From Acestrorhynchus altus (taxonomy: Eukaryota; Chordata; Actinopteri; Characiformes; Acestrorhynchidae), in the NCBI GenBank assembly GCA_034509495.1, contig CM067523.1, positions 2,776,367 through 2,840,366 of the forward strand: a DNA stretch of 64,000 nt, read 5' to 3'. Both the position numbers and the translations under genes were made by a program. The notes below the pieces were generated by a model. That model saw only the letters and a program-made list of their open reading frames with translations. It was not told the origin of the DNA and made no database searches. Positions 48,481 to 59,617 of the stretch are shown here, piece after piece; positions within the stretch are counted from its first letter, which is position 1; every line of letters starts with the position of its first letter.

Positions 48481-49230
48481 AAGGGAGTTACACGGCTGAA
48501 CTTGGGAACATTGTTAGTTGTTGTGTAGATTTCCTTTCTTCGCTCTCCATCCACGAACACTATTATATATGAAAATAAAACTGGATTACTGCCCCTTGTT
48601 TTGTTTTGCTTCAGAAATGTACAAAATCGAGATATGTCGAGATCCGAGATTTGTCTGATAATCTGATGAACATTTGTAAATGCAGGATCCTGGTCTCTGT
48701 ATCTGTTGGGTGTTTAAATAATTCAATGCATGATCGATGCGTGAAATGAAGTGCTGTTATTATATCATTATGAGACATAACGTGAATAAACCGAGTGGTG
48801 GATACAGCCCTTATGCAACCTGCAGTCTCTGTAATCAGAGAACCGACTTACACTGTGTTACATATTAATATACAAACACGTTTCACAGATTCAGGCCGAG
48901 TTCTTTCTGAAATGTGACCTGAAGAGGGCATTAGAGCTGAGGTAAAGGCTCAGCTGCAGCACAGCCCAGCCATGGGGGGGGGATGGACTCGGTGAGAGAG
49001 ACAGGATTAGAGGCTGAGAGCCTACACTCTTTATGATGGGTTTATAGCCGTCTGGTCTTTTGACAGGTGCTCTTTCTCCTGGGTTTTAGAGAACCCTGTA
49101 GCACGCAGTAACACCCTGTGACCTCATCAGCTTATCACATACAATGGCAATCTTGGATTTCATGTAGATCGATACACATATTGTGAGATTATGAATGCAC
49201 GCCCAGTAGCGTCTCCCAAACCACCCAAAA

Positions 49231-49700
49231 TACAGTGGTGCTTGAAAGTTTGGGAACCCTTCAGACTCCCCCAGAAGTCCGGAAATAGAAGGAGAACCAA
49301 ATCAAACAAATGAGACAACAATATTACACGTTCTCATTTATCTACTGAGGAAAACCACCCAATATTGCAATAACCGAGTGGCACAAATATGTGAACCCCT
49401 AGGAATAGCAGACAAGGTGAAATTAGAGTCTTTAATCAAAAGTGTGACAATCAGGTGTGAGGAGCCCAGAAGAAGAGTTAGTGATGTTCATCAGGCTGGA
49501 AACTTTAAGACCGTCTTTACCCTGCCCAGGAGTGCTCCACCAAATATTTTGAGTCAATTAGTGTTCCTTACATATGAACCCATCAGGAAACCTCAAAGAA
49601 CCATCACTAAACATTAGGCACCAGTATAGAACCAATAGAAACAAACAGAAGGTTGTAAAAATGCATGTATTAAGTTGTAATTTGATGTTTGAATAATAAT
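49231..49700. mobile_element. non-autonomous Tc1/mariner-type element
   Basis: It begins TACAGTGGTGCTTGAAAGTT, the start of a widely dispersed teleost Tc1-type element as I remember it. Then come CAAATGAGACAACAATATTA and GTGGCACAAATATGTGAACC in the expected order. The right end was not located. It has no intact transposase; the 79-codon frame at 49378-49617 is not a known domain. Confidence 0.6.
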
Positions 49701-49883
49701 GTTCCTGAAGTCACCGCTGGGTTTAGCCTAGATAGTTTTTGGTGACGATATCCGGCCGGGCCAAATGGGAATTTTCTGTGTTCTGGAAAGCTGGAAACGT
49801 TGCCCGACCAAGCATCTTTGGAAGATTGTATTTAGGGACAGAGCATGGATAGGTCCATAGGAGACTTCCCTATCAAAAATAAA

Positions 49884-49885
49884 TG

Positions 49886-49930
<45 letters not shown>

Positions 49931-49931
49931 N
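49884..49931. repeat. (AG)n microsatellite ending in an ambiguous base
   Basis: About 23 AG dinucleotides, followed by the only N in the window at 49931. The array length may be misassembled. Confidence 0.95.
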
Positions 49932-50318
49932 TTTGTATTAAAAATCTAAACTACACTTCAACTTCTACTTAAGTATTTTTTTATCTGTATTGTAAGTATG
50001 TATATATTTGTAAGAAACTCCTGTCACATCTGTAAGTCATTTAACTATGTTATGTTATGCAAAGTGCTTGGGAAGCATTACATTTGAATAACAGGTCTAA
50101 GCCACGTACATTTACAGTTCACATTGAATATACAGTAACAACTGTCCTGTTTTTTATGCCCCTTTTGATAATCATTTTAGTTTTCTTGTATCAATGTTAA
50201 ACCAACTCGTTTGGCATTAATATATTTAATATTAGTTTTGAACTGATGTTACGGTGCAATAAGAGGGCGAGAACATTTCACCAGTAAACAAGAATAAAGA
50301 TGTATACTTAATCACTTA

Positions 50319-50321
<3 letters not shown>

Positions 50322-50378
<57 letters not shown>
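50322..50378. repeat. (GA)n microsatellite
   Basis: About 28 GA dinucleotides, 0.4 kb from the (AG)n run at 49884. Confidence 0.97.
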
Positions 50379-50379
<1 letters not shown>

Positions 50380-50381
<2 letters not shown>

Positions 50382-50780
50382 ACTAGTGCTTTGTATTGAG
50401 TGTAGCACGGAGCTGACGCAATGGGAATGTGATGACTGTTCGGAGGTTGCACAGGCTACAAGGAGATGTGCTGTGAATAAACATGAATTGTTCTGTGCTT
50501 TTTTAAGGCTCTAGACTGTGAGCAGAATTCCTCAGGCTGCACCTTGATGTATTCAGGGGAGCATGTTTCAGCTGCTGCTAAATATATAATTGACCTGGAT
50601 TCCAGTGTTGTTGTTTTTCCTGATTATTATTATTATTTTTTTGGTCATTTCTGTGCAAATACTCGGCTTCTGCTCACAAGCTACAGAATATATTAACGCA
50701 GTGTGTTTAATAAATATTTAACAGTTGTCTGATATAAGCTGACTGGGGAAAAGCCATTCAGTGTTCCGTCTCCCAGACAG
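50380..50780. promoter_or_regulatory. candidate conserved non-coding element
   Basis: Balanced, non-repetitive DNA (ATGTTTCAGCTGCTGCTAAA, TGACCTGGATTCCAGTGTTG, CTGATATAAGCTGACTGG) with no coding frame, bounded by microsatellite and repeat. Inferred from texture. Confidence 0.3.
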
Positions 50781-50979
50781 ATTAAACCTCATCCCAGATT
50801 ATGAGTGTTTAATTTTGACTGGGAATTTATTTTTGTGTGCCTCGTCACAACGAAAGACTGACAACATGAAAAATCGGTCATTTTCAGTGATTTTTACCCC
50901 ATTAATTGAGACGTTGAGTTCGTTTTTATTTTTCCCAATTTTCATCCAACCTTGTTAGGACTCCATCACATATGATACT

Positions 50980-51300
50980 CCTGACTCGGAGGAGGATGAA
51001 GACAAACACAAGCCAGCCGCCAACTCTTCTGAACCCTTGATTGCTGGGCTTGGAAGATCCTCAAAGGACAGCTTCTGCACAGCGACAGATTGTTGAAAAG
51101 CAACTCCAAACCATGACACTGCCACCCCCATGCTTCACAGGTGTATGAGGTTCCTGTGCTCAAATGCACCAAACATGTTACCGTTACTGTGCCAAAATAA
51201 TTCATCTTTGGATTCATCCGTCCAAAGCTCATTGTTCCAGACGTCCTGCTCTGTGTATAGGTGTTCTCCAGAAAACCAACCCTTTTTGGACAATATAGCC
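50980..51300 (-). mobile_element. Tc1-like transposon fragment (family A)
   Basis: The plus strand carries CACTGCCACCCCCATGCTTC, CTGTGCTCAAATGCACCAAA, TTCATCCGTCCAAAGCTCAT and TTGTTCCAGACGTCCTGCTC in the same order as 15690-15875. On the minus strand these correspond to the middle of a Tc1 transposase, badly frame-broken. Confidence 0.65.
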
Positions 51301-51545
51301 ACATCCTACGATACTATAGTAACTGCCTAGCAACCACCTAACAACAGAAACCATTTCCTTCGGGATACTTCTGTTCTATTCTATTTAGCGACCCCATAGA
51401 ACCACCTGCGTTAACCATAGCAACCACCTAGCAACCAATACACAGTCAACACATTTACAACCATCTGGCAACAACCAACAACTAGCAAGATCACACCTCT
51501 GAGAATATCATAGCGACCACCTGGAAGTGGAACAGACATTATGTA
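51300..51545. repeat. CCTAGCAAC-type dispersed tandem repeat
   Basis: Loose repetition of ACCACCTAGCAACC / ACCATAGCAACCACCTAGC units, a common teleost repeat, with diverged copies up to about 51530. Confidence 0.7.
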
Positions 51546-51689
51546 TGTATAATCTACACAGCATATGTGTATTAATTGGTTAAAAAGATATATAAATGTA
51601 TTCAAATTAATTAGAAATGATGAATCCCTTAAATTAATACAGTATTTTTGAATATAGTGTATATGAAGGAAAAATGACAAAATAGTAGC

Positions 51690-51885
51690 GGCAACAATGT
51701 CACATTTTTATGTATTTATTATTTATTATTATAGCCATTTGCATTTCATTTCATTGGCCTATTTTTATTATTTATATCTTCTCATATATATATATACAGT
51801 ATATAAGATGGGTGCAGCTATACGAATTTGCAATTTCCCTGGGATTAATAAAGTAACTGTGATTCTGGTTCTGATTTTAGACAAC
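51690..51885 (+). mobile_element. LINE 3' tail fragment
   Basis: TGCAATTTCCCTGGGATTAA followed by TAAAGTAACTGTGATTCTGG is the typical 3' terminus of a fish non-LTR retrotransposon, as I recall it. Only the tail is visible, preceded by AT-rich DNA. Confidence 0.45.
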
Positions 51886-52527
51886 ACATAATGTGAATGC
51901 ACACTGTCAGGTACTGCAAAATGTGTCCCTTTCCCCAAGCGTCTCTGTCAACTAGCAGCAATAATGCACTCTGCTCTAACGGTCTATATGTGTTTACATG
52001 CTTGCCAAGCCATCCCCGCCAATATGTGCTGCCATGTATTTCAGTCCTGCATCATCCTTCGTCGTTTCTCTCTAATGGCTGTTTAAATTGGTTCTACTGG
52101 GAGCATGAGCTGTGAAGGCGTAGCAGAGGTCACGTAGGTCCACCCAGACGTGACAGTGGAGGCAAGACAGTCATGCTTCACTAAGTGGATACTTATTTAC
52201 ATTCATGAACTCAGTAGACATTAAACACAAGCACAAGGATCGTTCTGGTCTGCCCAGCAGCATCGTATGAGGTCTGCAGACGCTCAGACTCGCTATGTTC
52301 TGTTTATACTGTGATGAAGAAAGAGTTTTCATTTTGTCATCGATGGAACCAGACTTTGCATCTTTCCTTCTTGGGCCCGACTCGGAATGGTTGTGTGGTT
52401 TTATGAACCAAAAATTCAATTATTTTTTGTGTAAATTATTCTTTACAATCAAACAGAATTGTGTTACTGTACCTTTAAGACTAATATTTTTAAGACTAAT
52501 GTTCTGTGTTGCTCCTCATTCAGAACC

Positions 52528-53055
52528 TACAGGGGTTGGACAATGAAACTGAAACACCTGTCATTGTAGTGTGGGAGGTTTCATGGATAAATTGGAGCAG
52601 CCTGGTGGCCAATCTTCATTAATTACACCAGTAAGAGCAGAGTGTGAAGGTTCAAGTAGCAGGTAAGAGCACAGTTTTGCTCAAAATATTGCAATGAACA
52701 CAACATTATGGGGGACATACCAGAGTTCAAAAGAGGACACATTGTTGGTGCACATCTTGCTGGCGCATCTGTGACCAAGACAGCAAGTCTTTGTGATGTA
52801 TCAAGAGCCACGGTATCCAGGGTAACGTCAGCACCACCAAGAAGGACCAACCACATCCAACAGGATTAACTGTGGATGCAAGAGGACGCTGTCTGAAAGG
52901 GATGTTGGGGTGCTAAACCGGGTTGTATCCCAAAAACGTCATTCCCAATACGAATTGACGCTGTATTGACCACAGAAGGAGGCCCTAGTTTACCATACTA
53001 ATCAATTATTTCGGTCTAAAACCAGGTGTTTCAGTTTCATTGTCCAACCCCTGTA
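52528..53055 (+). mobile_element. structurally complete, internally deleted Tc1/mariner element
   Basis: Both ends are perfect 33-bp inverted repeats including the TA target duplication (52528-52560 and 53023-53055), starting TACAGGGGTTGGACAATGAA. A frame starting at 52709 reads MGDIPEFKRGHIVGAHLAGA, then SVTKTASLCDVSRATVSRVT. This is a Tc1-type helix-turn-helix DNA-binding domain, ending in a stop at about 52866. The DDE catalytic part is absent. Perfect ends suggest recent mobilisation in trans, or at least recent insertion. Confidence 0.92.
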
Positions 53056-53270
53056 GGTCCAGCCTCAAAACTCCTCATGACATCTGTGTGAATGGGTGGC
53101 TCCAAACAGTTTAATGCAATTTTTGTTGTTGTTGTTGTTTCAATTTCCAATTTGGAAGTACCAATTCCCCAACTCTATGATGATCACATCAATGATTATG
53201 GAGGAGCCTGTCAAAACCTTGATTGTTGAAGTGAGTGGTTTCACCATGGTGAGATACAGAGAGCTATCAT

Positions 53271-53694
53271 TGGCCTTTTCCAACAAAAGAACTCTGGTTC
53301 TGCTTCTGGTTAGTCCCCCCCCCCTCCCCCCAAAGAACCAGCCTGCTTTTGCACCAGTTTTAGTGGGACCAAGGTCACGTCTCAAAATACCTCATCAACA
53401 GAGGGCGCTGCACAGCATTAGTCAGCAGAATTGTGAAGATGGTGGTGCGTTTAGACTACCTGCGAGCGTTTGCACTGTTACAGACATTTGTTTTTCTCCA
53501 GAAAGTAAACATGGACAACACTGTGAGACGAGTGGTATGTCATTGCTCCTGTACAACATGACAGGTACAAACGTTTTGCGAACAAACTTTTCAGGTTCTG
53601 GGAGCAATTTTTGTTGGTGAAAATGCGTCAAACGGTTCAAAATTAGGTTCACGAACCAGAAAAGAACCCAATCCATGTTGGTGGGAAAGGCCTA
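53271..53694. mobile_element. MITE, family M, copy 2
   Basis: Ends TGGCCTTTTCCAACAAAAGA and GTTGGTGGGAAAGGCCTA are imperfect terminal inverted repeats. The body shares GCACCAGTTTTAGTGG, the GTTCTGGGAGCAATTTTTGT stretch and CGGTTCAAAATTAGGTTCAC with copy 1 (43628-43962) and, inverted, with 61083-61245. Confidence 0.78.
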
Positions 53695-53699
53695 TCTGA

Positions 53700-53965
53700 G
53701 GAGTTTAGAATTAAGGCTGTAGATGCGTATGAGTGAAAATTTGAAATCGGACGTTCCACTGTCTGGATAATAGTTTACAATTGGAGAACATTTAAACCAA
53801 CTACTGACATAATCAGGACGTCCTCAAGAAGACCACAAAATGGGTAAAGCCGTCCAACACTCTTTAAATGTCATCAAGAGACCTACAGCTAGCTGTTCCC
53901 ACAGTCAATGTCAAAGTACAGTATCAGAAAGGGATCACGTTTCATTTTCATTGGAGAAACTCTGG
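53700..53965 (+). mobile_element. Tc1-like transposase fragment (family A)
   Basis: TTTGAAATCGGACGTTCCAC, then TGTCTGGATAATAGTTTAC and TCATCAAGAGACCTACAG encode the second helix-turn-helix region ('KFEIGRSTVWKIVYKWRTFK...SSRDLQ') of the Tc1 family, with stops. It directly abuts MITE copy 2. Confidence 0.65.
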
Positions 53966-54849
53966 ATTTCAGCGAAAGGCCAAGAATCAAGGTTCTGTCC
54001 AAAGCTGTTCTAGGTTCCCAGTTTTGATTTTTGAGAATATTAAGTAGATGGTGTTAAAAAATCCACAATATTGTCATATTTTCAGTTCCGTTCTGAAGAA
54101 AAGACGAATAAACAGTTTTGTTGGAAACTGTTTAGCAGCTTTTACAGTCCTTCACTTTGAACAGGCGGACTATTGTGTGACGCACTGTTGAATGAGAAGA
54201 GAGTCGTGATTGATGCCGCTGTGGAGTCACGGCTCTCAGCCCTGAAACAATAGAGGAAATGTAGTGGGGGATGGGGCGCAATCAATTAATGGTGAATACA
54301 GCTTCTGAAATCCCTGCTGTTATGTGAATGAGGGGTCGAGCTAAATTTACTAATGACCCGCCCCTTCAGTGATGCCTTAAAGTACGTGTCCGAATGCATG
54401 TGTGTGTACGGGATCGGACGCATCTGCCACTCAACTGTGCTGGGAATGATGACTCCAATTTGGCCTCTGATTTAATAACACTATAGTGCTCTCATATGGA
54501 CACTTTAGGTCATTCCACTGGCAAAGATGTGCCAAGCAGTTAATATCCATTTTGGTAATGGGGTCATCTGTCAAGCAAGCAATTTCCAAAGAGATGCCCA
54601 AAAGGCAGTAATAGGAAAGTTCTTTCAAGAGACCGTATCATGGAAAAGTTCACATTTCCTCACTATTTTGTAATGTTTGTTTAATTTAGTAATTATAACG
54701 TTTCAAAAGGTTCGATACACTCTTTAGTCCATATAGAAACTAAGCTGCAACCCCCAACACCAACGTTCATCCACCTTATCAATGATCACCAGTTAAGCCC
54801 CTCCCATTCTCACTGAAATCATAAAGCCAGATTACATTACTTTGAAAAG

Positions 54850-55440
54850 CCATGATCTGTTATGTGTGTTTTCGGAGCTACTGTACACAAATATACCCTC
54901 ATCATCAAAAAAATTGTTGCACCCAGAAGGAATCAACTGATTGCAATGCACCGGTTCAATGGCATCGTGACAGACTGTCACGTAGTCACTCAGAAGGGCA
55001 GCAGGTCATCTTCAGTGATGTGTCCAGCTTTTGTCCTTGTGTGGAAGCACCGTGGTCAGCACCAAGATCAGTGGATTGTTGTCACACATCACACGTCCAG
55101 AAGGCCTGAGGTCGTGGTGTGGGAGCAACCAGTGGTCCTACATTTTCTGAACACACACTCTGGTGCTCTATTCCAACAGGACGACGCTCGTCCACACACT
55201 GCTGCCGTTTCAAGATCTCGCCTTGAAGACACAGATACTACGCCGTGGTCAGTCTCATCTCCAGACCTGTCCCTGATTGAAAATGTGGGAGATGCTATTG
55301 GACGCTCTAGCAACACTCCACCCCTACCACACCATCTGCAGAACTGAGTGAGAACATTCAAGCTGCATGGGATGGATCATCACAGGACACCATTAGGAAC
55401 CTCTACACCTCCATGCAGAGACGTCTGGCCTGTTGCATTA
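54850..55440 (+). pseudogene. dead Tc1-like transposase (family B)
   Basis: The frame at 54862-55347 carries GALFQQDDARPHT and WSVSSPDLSLIENVGD, the second and third catalytic blocks. The first block (VIFSDVSSFCPCVEAPW) is readable only in the overlapping frame 54852-55109. A frameshift near 55030-55100 therefore splits the catalytic domain. Downstream, ENIQAAWDGSSQDTIRNLY continues after a stop at 55348. It is the sister of 21890-22520 in opposite orientation. Confidence 0.88.
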
Positions 55441-55574
55441 AACCCGACACCGTAGTGAGTATGGTTTATAACCTGCGCAAATCAGAAATCCAATTTCTCA
55501 TAATATTAGAATATTTATAGTTTGAACACATAACTATTCAACCAGTAAAAATACAGTCTCTAGTTTTGCACACT

Positions 55575-55970
55575 CAACCACATTCATGACCGGACAGTTG
55601 TCCAGAAGATGATCATCAGCACCCTTCACAAAGAGGGTCAGCCACAGAGGGTCATTGCTGGCTGTTGTCAGGGTGCTGTATCAAAGCATATTAATGGAAC
55701 CTTGGCTGCTATGATGTCTGGTTTGGAGACTGTGGCTCTGTCCAAAAGACAGGAGACTGAGCTGGAGGTGGCAGAGATGAAGAGGCTGAGATTTTCGTTG
55801 GGAGTGACGAGGACGGACAAGATTAGAAATGAGCAGATCAGAGGGACAGTGAAGGTGGAGCAGTTTGGAGATAAAGCCAGAGAGGCCAGGTTGAGATGGT
55901 TGGGACATGTGTTGCGGAGGAATAGTGGACATATCGGACAAAAAAAACTAAAAACACGCTCTGCAAATGT
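55575..55970 (+). mobile_element. composite: Tc1 helix-turn-helix piece joined to LINE reverse-transcriptase piece
   Basis: One 122-codon frame (55609-55977) begins MIISTLHKEGQPQRVIAGC, then AVSKHINGTL, a Tc1 transposase N-terminal motif. It continues without a stop into ELEVAEMKRLRFSLGVTRTD, KIRNEQIRGTVKVEQF and REARLRWLGHVLRR. That is the C-terminal block common to fish non-LTR retrotransposons. The junction lies near 55690. One element apparently inserted in or recombined with the other. Confidence 0.75.
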
Positions 55971-56429
55971 AATGTAACGAATCCAGATTCTTATGGAAGA
56001 AAGAATGCCATGAAAAACAGCTTAACAGTCTTTTTGATGCCCGTGTGGATTTGGACGCATACAATACGCTCGTCCGGATCTGAGTCAACGAGTTTCTCTT
56101 AAATGTGGAGTTGAAAGATGGAAGGGGGGCGGAGAATGGACGAGCTGCTGCAATGATAAGCTACAACCTGGGCAGATGTTTCCAGAGACTTCAAAGTGGC
56201 TGAGCTGACTGAAGTAAGCTGCTTGGGGATCGGATTTTGAAACGGGGCCAGCGTACTCTCAGCAGCATCCGACTCTCAGAGAGTGACCATGTGTCAGGCT
56301 AAGAAGCCAAAACATAGTAGAGTTCTGAGAATTTAAGCCTGATACATGTCCTGAAAGGGAAGCAACTTGCAGCAAAATGCAACATAAATGAATAAATTCA
56401 TATATAAAATGCAGATTGGGATCAAGCCT

Positions 56430-56790
56430 ACAGATATACTGTATGGACAAAAGTATTGGGACATGGGCTTGTTTAGTGTTTCTTCCCAAATCAAGTTTTG
56501 TTTTAAAAGTGTTTATCCTGCTTTTGTTGGAGTAACTGTCTCTACTGTCCAGGGAAGACTTCTAGATTCACACTAGGATGAGGATGTTGGATGATCCGCA
56601 ACTCGCCAATTCATCCCAGAAATACTGGATGGACGTCCATCATTCCCAGGAACACAGTTCCACTGCTCCACAGGTTCATGATTCTGTTGGTAATAATTCT
56701 CTTCTGGGACTAGACCACCTGTGTGGGGGCCACTTTGGGATCGAGACTACAGGTACATTATATGGACACAAATATTGGGACTCAGGCTTG
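56430..56790. mobile_element. non-autonomous DNA transposon with inverted ends
   Basis: The left end (TACTGTATGGACAAAAGTAT, then TGGGACATGGGCTTG) and right end (ACATTATATGGACACAAATA, then TTGGGACTCAGGCTTG) are similar direct-reading ends. The internal CTGCTTTTGTTGGAGTAACT, then GTCTCTACTGTCCAGGG block is typical of the family also seen at 18340-18640. The two ends read in the same direction, so this may be one left end followed by a second left end. Confidence 0.6.
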
Positions 56791-56896
56791 TATTAACATG
56801 ATAGAATATAGACAATGAATAAAATTATAAAGGAATATTTATAATATATAATTATATGATATTAATATTGACATCAACAGACTAGTTATTATACAG

Positions 56897-56898
<2 letters not shown>

Positions 56899-56960
<62 letters not shown>
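56899..56960. repeat. (AAT)n microsatellite
   Basis: About 20 AAT units about 40 bp upstream of the brsk2 promoter region. Confidence 0.97.
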
Positions 56961-57000
56961 CTCTCTAAACGGCTCTGAGCCAGTAACAGCGGACAAAAAG

Positions 57001-57324
57001 GGGTGACAGCCAATCCCAGCGCTGGAGGGGCGGGGCTTGACGGAAAACAGGTGTGAGGAACGTATACAGGTAAATAAAGAGTACATGAGCAGTACAGCTG
57101 TGCTCTTCAGCGCCCCTGCAGGGCCCCGAGGGAAGTGCAGCAGGAGGAGGAGAGCAGAGGGAGAGGGAGAGAGGGAGAGAAAGAGAGCGAGAGAGAGAGA
57201 GGAGGCAGCGACTGGAGGAGCAGGAAAGGCTGGGTGGGGGACGCAAGTGCAGAATTAAAGCATCATATTGCTGAATTGACAGCAATTCCACGCTGAAGAC
57301 AAGGCAGAAGAAAACAACAATAAA
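57001..57324 (+). promoter_or_regulatory. brsk2: brsk2 promoter and 5' UTR
   Basis: A CCAAT box (57010-57014) lies next to a GC box (GGGGCGGGG, 57027-57035). A purine-rich (GAGA) tract follows at 57138-57210, then the start codon at 57325. There is no TATA box. The sequence AAACAACAATAAAATGTC gives an A-rich start context. The start site is probably between about 57060 and 57150, by inference. Confidence 0.6.
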
Positions 57325-57415
57325 ATGTCCTCGTCGGTTAAAGACAACAGCGCCCTGCACGCCAATTACGTGGGACCGTACCGCCTGGAAAAGACGCTTG
57401 GCAAGGGACAGACAG
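57325..57415 (+). CDS. brsk2: BR serine/threonine-protein kinase 2, first coding exon (partial gene)
   Basis: Thirty codons plus one base, ending at ACAG followed by GTTTGTCC. The peptide runs from MSSSVKDNSALHANYV to GPYRLEKTLGKGQTG. It contains the start of the kinase domain and the glycine-rich ATP loop (Gly26-x-Gly28-x-x-Gly31). The YVGPYRLEKTLGKGQTG block is shared by BRSK1 and BRSK2. The short leader without the His/Pro-rich insertion of BRSK1, and the hras linkage, favour BRSK2. BRSK (SAD) kinases are AMPK-related, LKB1-activated neuronal kinases for axon/dendrite polarity and vesicle release. The next exon should begin L-V-K-L-G; it was not found before the right edge, so the first intron exceeds 6.5 kb. 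Confidence 0.93.
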
Positions 57416-58049
57416 GTTTGTCCTTTATCTAGCGCAGGAAAGTGGCGCAGATCTCAGCTGCGCACTGGGTTTGCGTGCACTGCGTTTGTGTTGTTGCGGG
57501 GGGAAGGACAGATTGTCCCCTTGCACGTGCAGATGGAGACAAATGTCCCCGCTCCACTTTTTGGGGGGCTCGTGCGTAATTGCGCGATTTTCGGGGCTCG
57601 TGTGCGATTGCTGTCAGCGCTGTTTAGGAACCGACGCACATTTGCTCTGCTTTGGGAAATGAAGTTGGGTCCCTGCGAACTGTCCCCGTGGTTCAGCCTA
57701 AGACTGCTTAATCCCGATTTGTCCTGAGGACAGTGGTGCGGGTGCAGTGTCCAGTGCGCATTTACGCAGAGCAAAAAGGCGCAAATGCGGAGCTGTGATG
57801 CAGGCGGAGGCTGAACCCTGGGCTGGAGCAGGTCTGAGGGCTGCTGTGGTGGACGCTGCACCGAAGGGACTGGTTTCAGCACTGGGTCCGCAGAACAGCG
57901 CCCCCTGGTGGCTGGGACAGTCCCTGAAGAGGGAATGGTGCTGAACTTCTGAGGTTTGAGATTGTAAGGATTTGGGGTGTGATGGGCTGAGTGTATGTGT
58001 TCGGTTTGCTTCATGTACTGTTAAAGGACCCTTATCACCCAAAGACCAC

Positions 58050-58052
58050 TTT

Positions 58053-58116
<64 letters not shown>

Positions 58117-58117
58117 T
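58050..58117. repeat. (CTTT)n microsatellite
   Basis: About 17 CTTT units. Confidence 0.97.
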
Positions 58118-58144
58118 GCGTTCACTATATTTATGATGTCACAA

Positions 58145-58400
58145 AAGTGCAGGGGTGGCATGGTGGCACCTGGGGTTGAGGTTTCGATTCCCACTTGGGG
58201 CACTGTCGGTGAGGAACTTTGCGGGGTTCTTCCCGAATCCGTGCGGGTTTCCACAAATGCACGTGGTAGGTAAATAGTCCATGTCTACGTTTGCCCCCTA
58301 TGTGTGATTGTAGCGCCCTGTCCAGGGGCTATTACCTGACTCCAGGTAGGCTCTGGATCCACTCTGACCCTATTCAGGAAGAAGCAGAGAAGATACTTCT
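58145..58400 (+). mobile_element. V-SINE-like SINE, plus orientation
   Basis: GGGGTGGCATGGTGGCACCT, then a B-box-like TTTCGATTCCC and GTGCGGGTTTCC give the head and part of the central block. The tail includes TGTCCAGGGGCTATTACCTG. Diverged relative to 25945-26215. Confidence 0.6.
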
Positions 58401-59617
58401 TCACGGATTCATCCTACAGCAGGTTAGGCCCCACCCACTCAGCTCAGGGTTCTCCAGGGTTCTCCTGACGGCCAGTCCATCCCTGACTCAGGCTGAAGTT
58501 ACGAGTTGACGTCAGTGTTTCAGCTGTTTGATGAGTGAAGCACATCACAGGGTGAAGTTGGTCAATCAGAATGGAGATCATTTACATGACTCGTTTGCAT
58601 ATTACACGTCACAGTGATATAAGCAGCCTGTTTAATCGCGGTGGATTTGGCAGACAGGACCACTGGGGTGGGGGGTTGGTGTCAGATATGTGCTCTTTAA
58701 TGGCAAGATCAAGACCTGTGCGTGTGAATACATATCCAGTGCTTTGTGTCGGTGACCTGTTGACTTTCTCCTGTTCTAATCCACTGGCCCCGTTGAGATG
58801 TTTGTGTAGTTGTGGGGTCGGGCATGGTTGCTATAATGGAACGACAGTGGACACAGCACCAGAAAAGCGTCTGATAATTGCTAGGAAAGGAAGCCAGACT
58901 GACTATTCCCTAGTGCACTACTTAGGTTATGATAATAGTTCCTTCCATATTTATTGCCCTATATCTCCACTAGGCAGCCTGGTGGAATACGTAATGGTGG
59001 TGTTAGTCTGTATCTTATAACCAAAGACAGTTATAATCTGTAATGAAGGACTGCTTAGATGTCCTCACGTCACGTCCTCTTAGTAATAAGAATGATCATT
59101 TTCAGTCTTTGGCAGTGCTTGGAATCGTATACGAGAAAGTACTGTTGTTATCGATCTGGTTGATACAATTCATTTGCTGCTCAGTGTGTTATGAAGCTTG
59201 GAATGGCCAACGGCCTCTTCATGACCAGCCTTGATTGAGTGCAGTCAAAGTTGAGTAGCCTGGCTTGGCCTGTGGAGCCTGGTGTTGGATTCAGCGTGGA
59301 TTAAAGCTGCATACATGACCATCCAGACGAGTGTCCATGAATAATCCTCAAATCGGAGTCAAGTTTCTGCCAGGAGGATACCATAGACCACTGCGTTACG
59401 GAAAGACGGGAGAATTGTAGCTTTTATTGCGTATTCGGCACATCGATGGGTTGATTTCATTCAGATGTCGGCATTACATCAAACCTTTGGCCTTTTGAAG
59501 AACTTCTGAAGACAATATATCCCATTATTTCGTCACAGCTGTTCTGTTTTTTCTGATGACACATGATCTATAGTGTTCTATGGTTTTTTATAGAACAGTT
59601 TGTAAAATAAAAAAGTA

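Noticed and set aside
53096..53620. 174-codon plus-strand open frame
   Set aside because: Runs through MITE copy 2 and low-complexity DNA; no known domain.
57454..58014. 186-codon minus-strand open frame antisense to the brsk2 first exon region
   Set aside because: CpG-rich DNA has few stops. Frames are open on both strands, and no domain or conserved peptide is visible.
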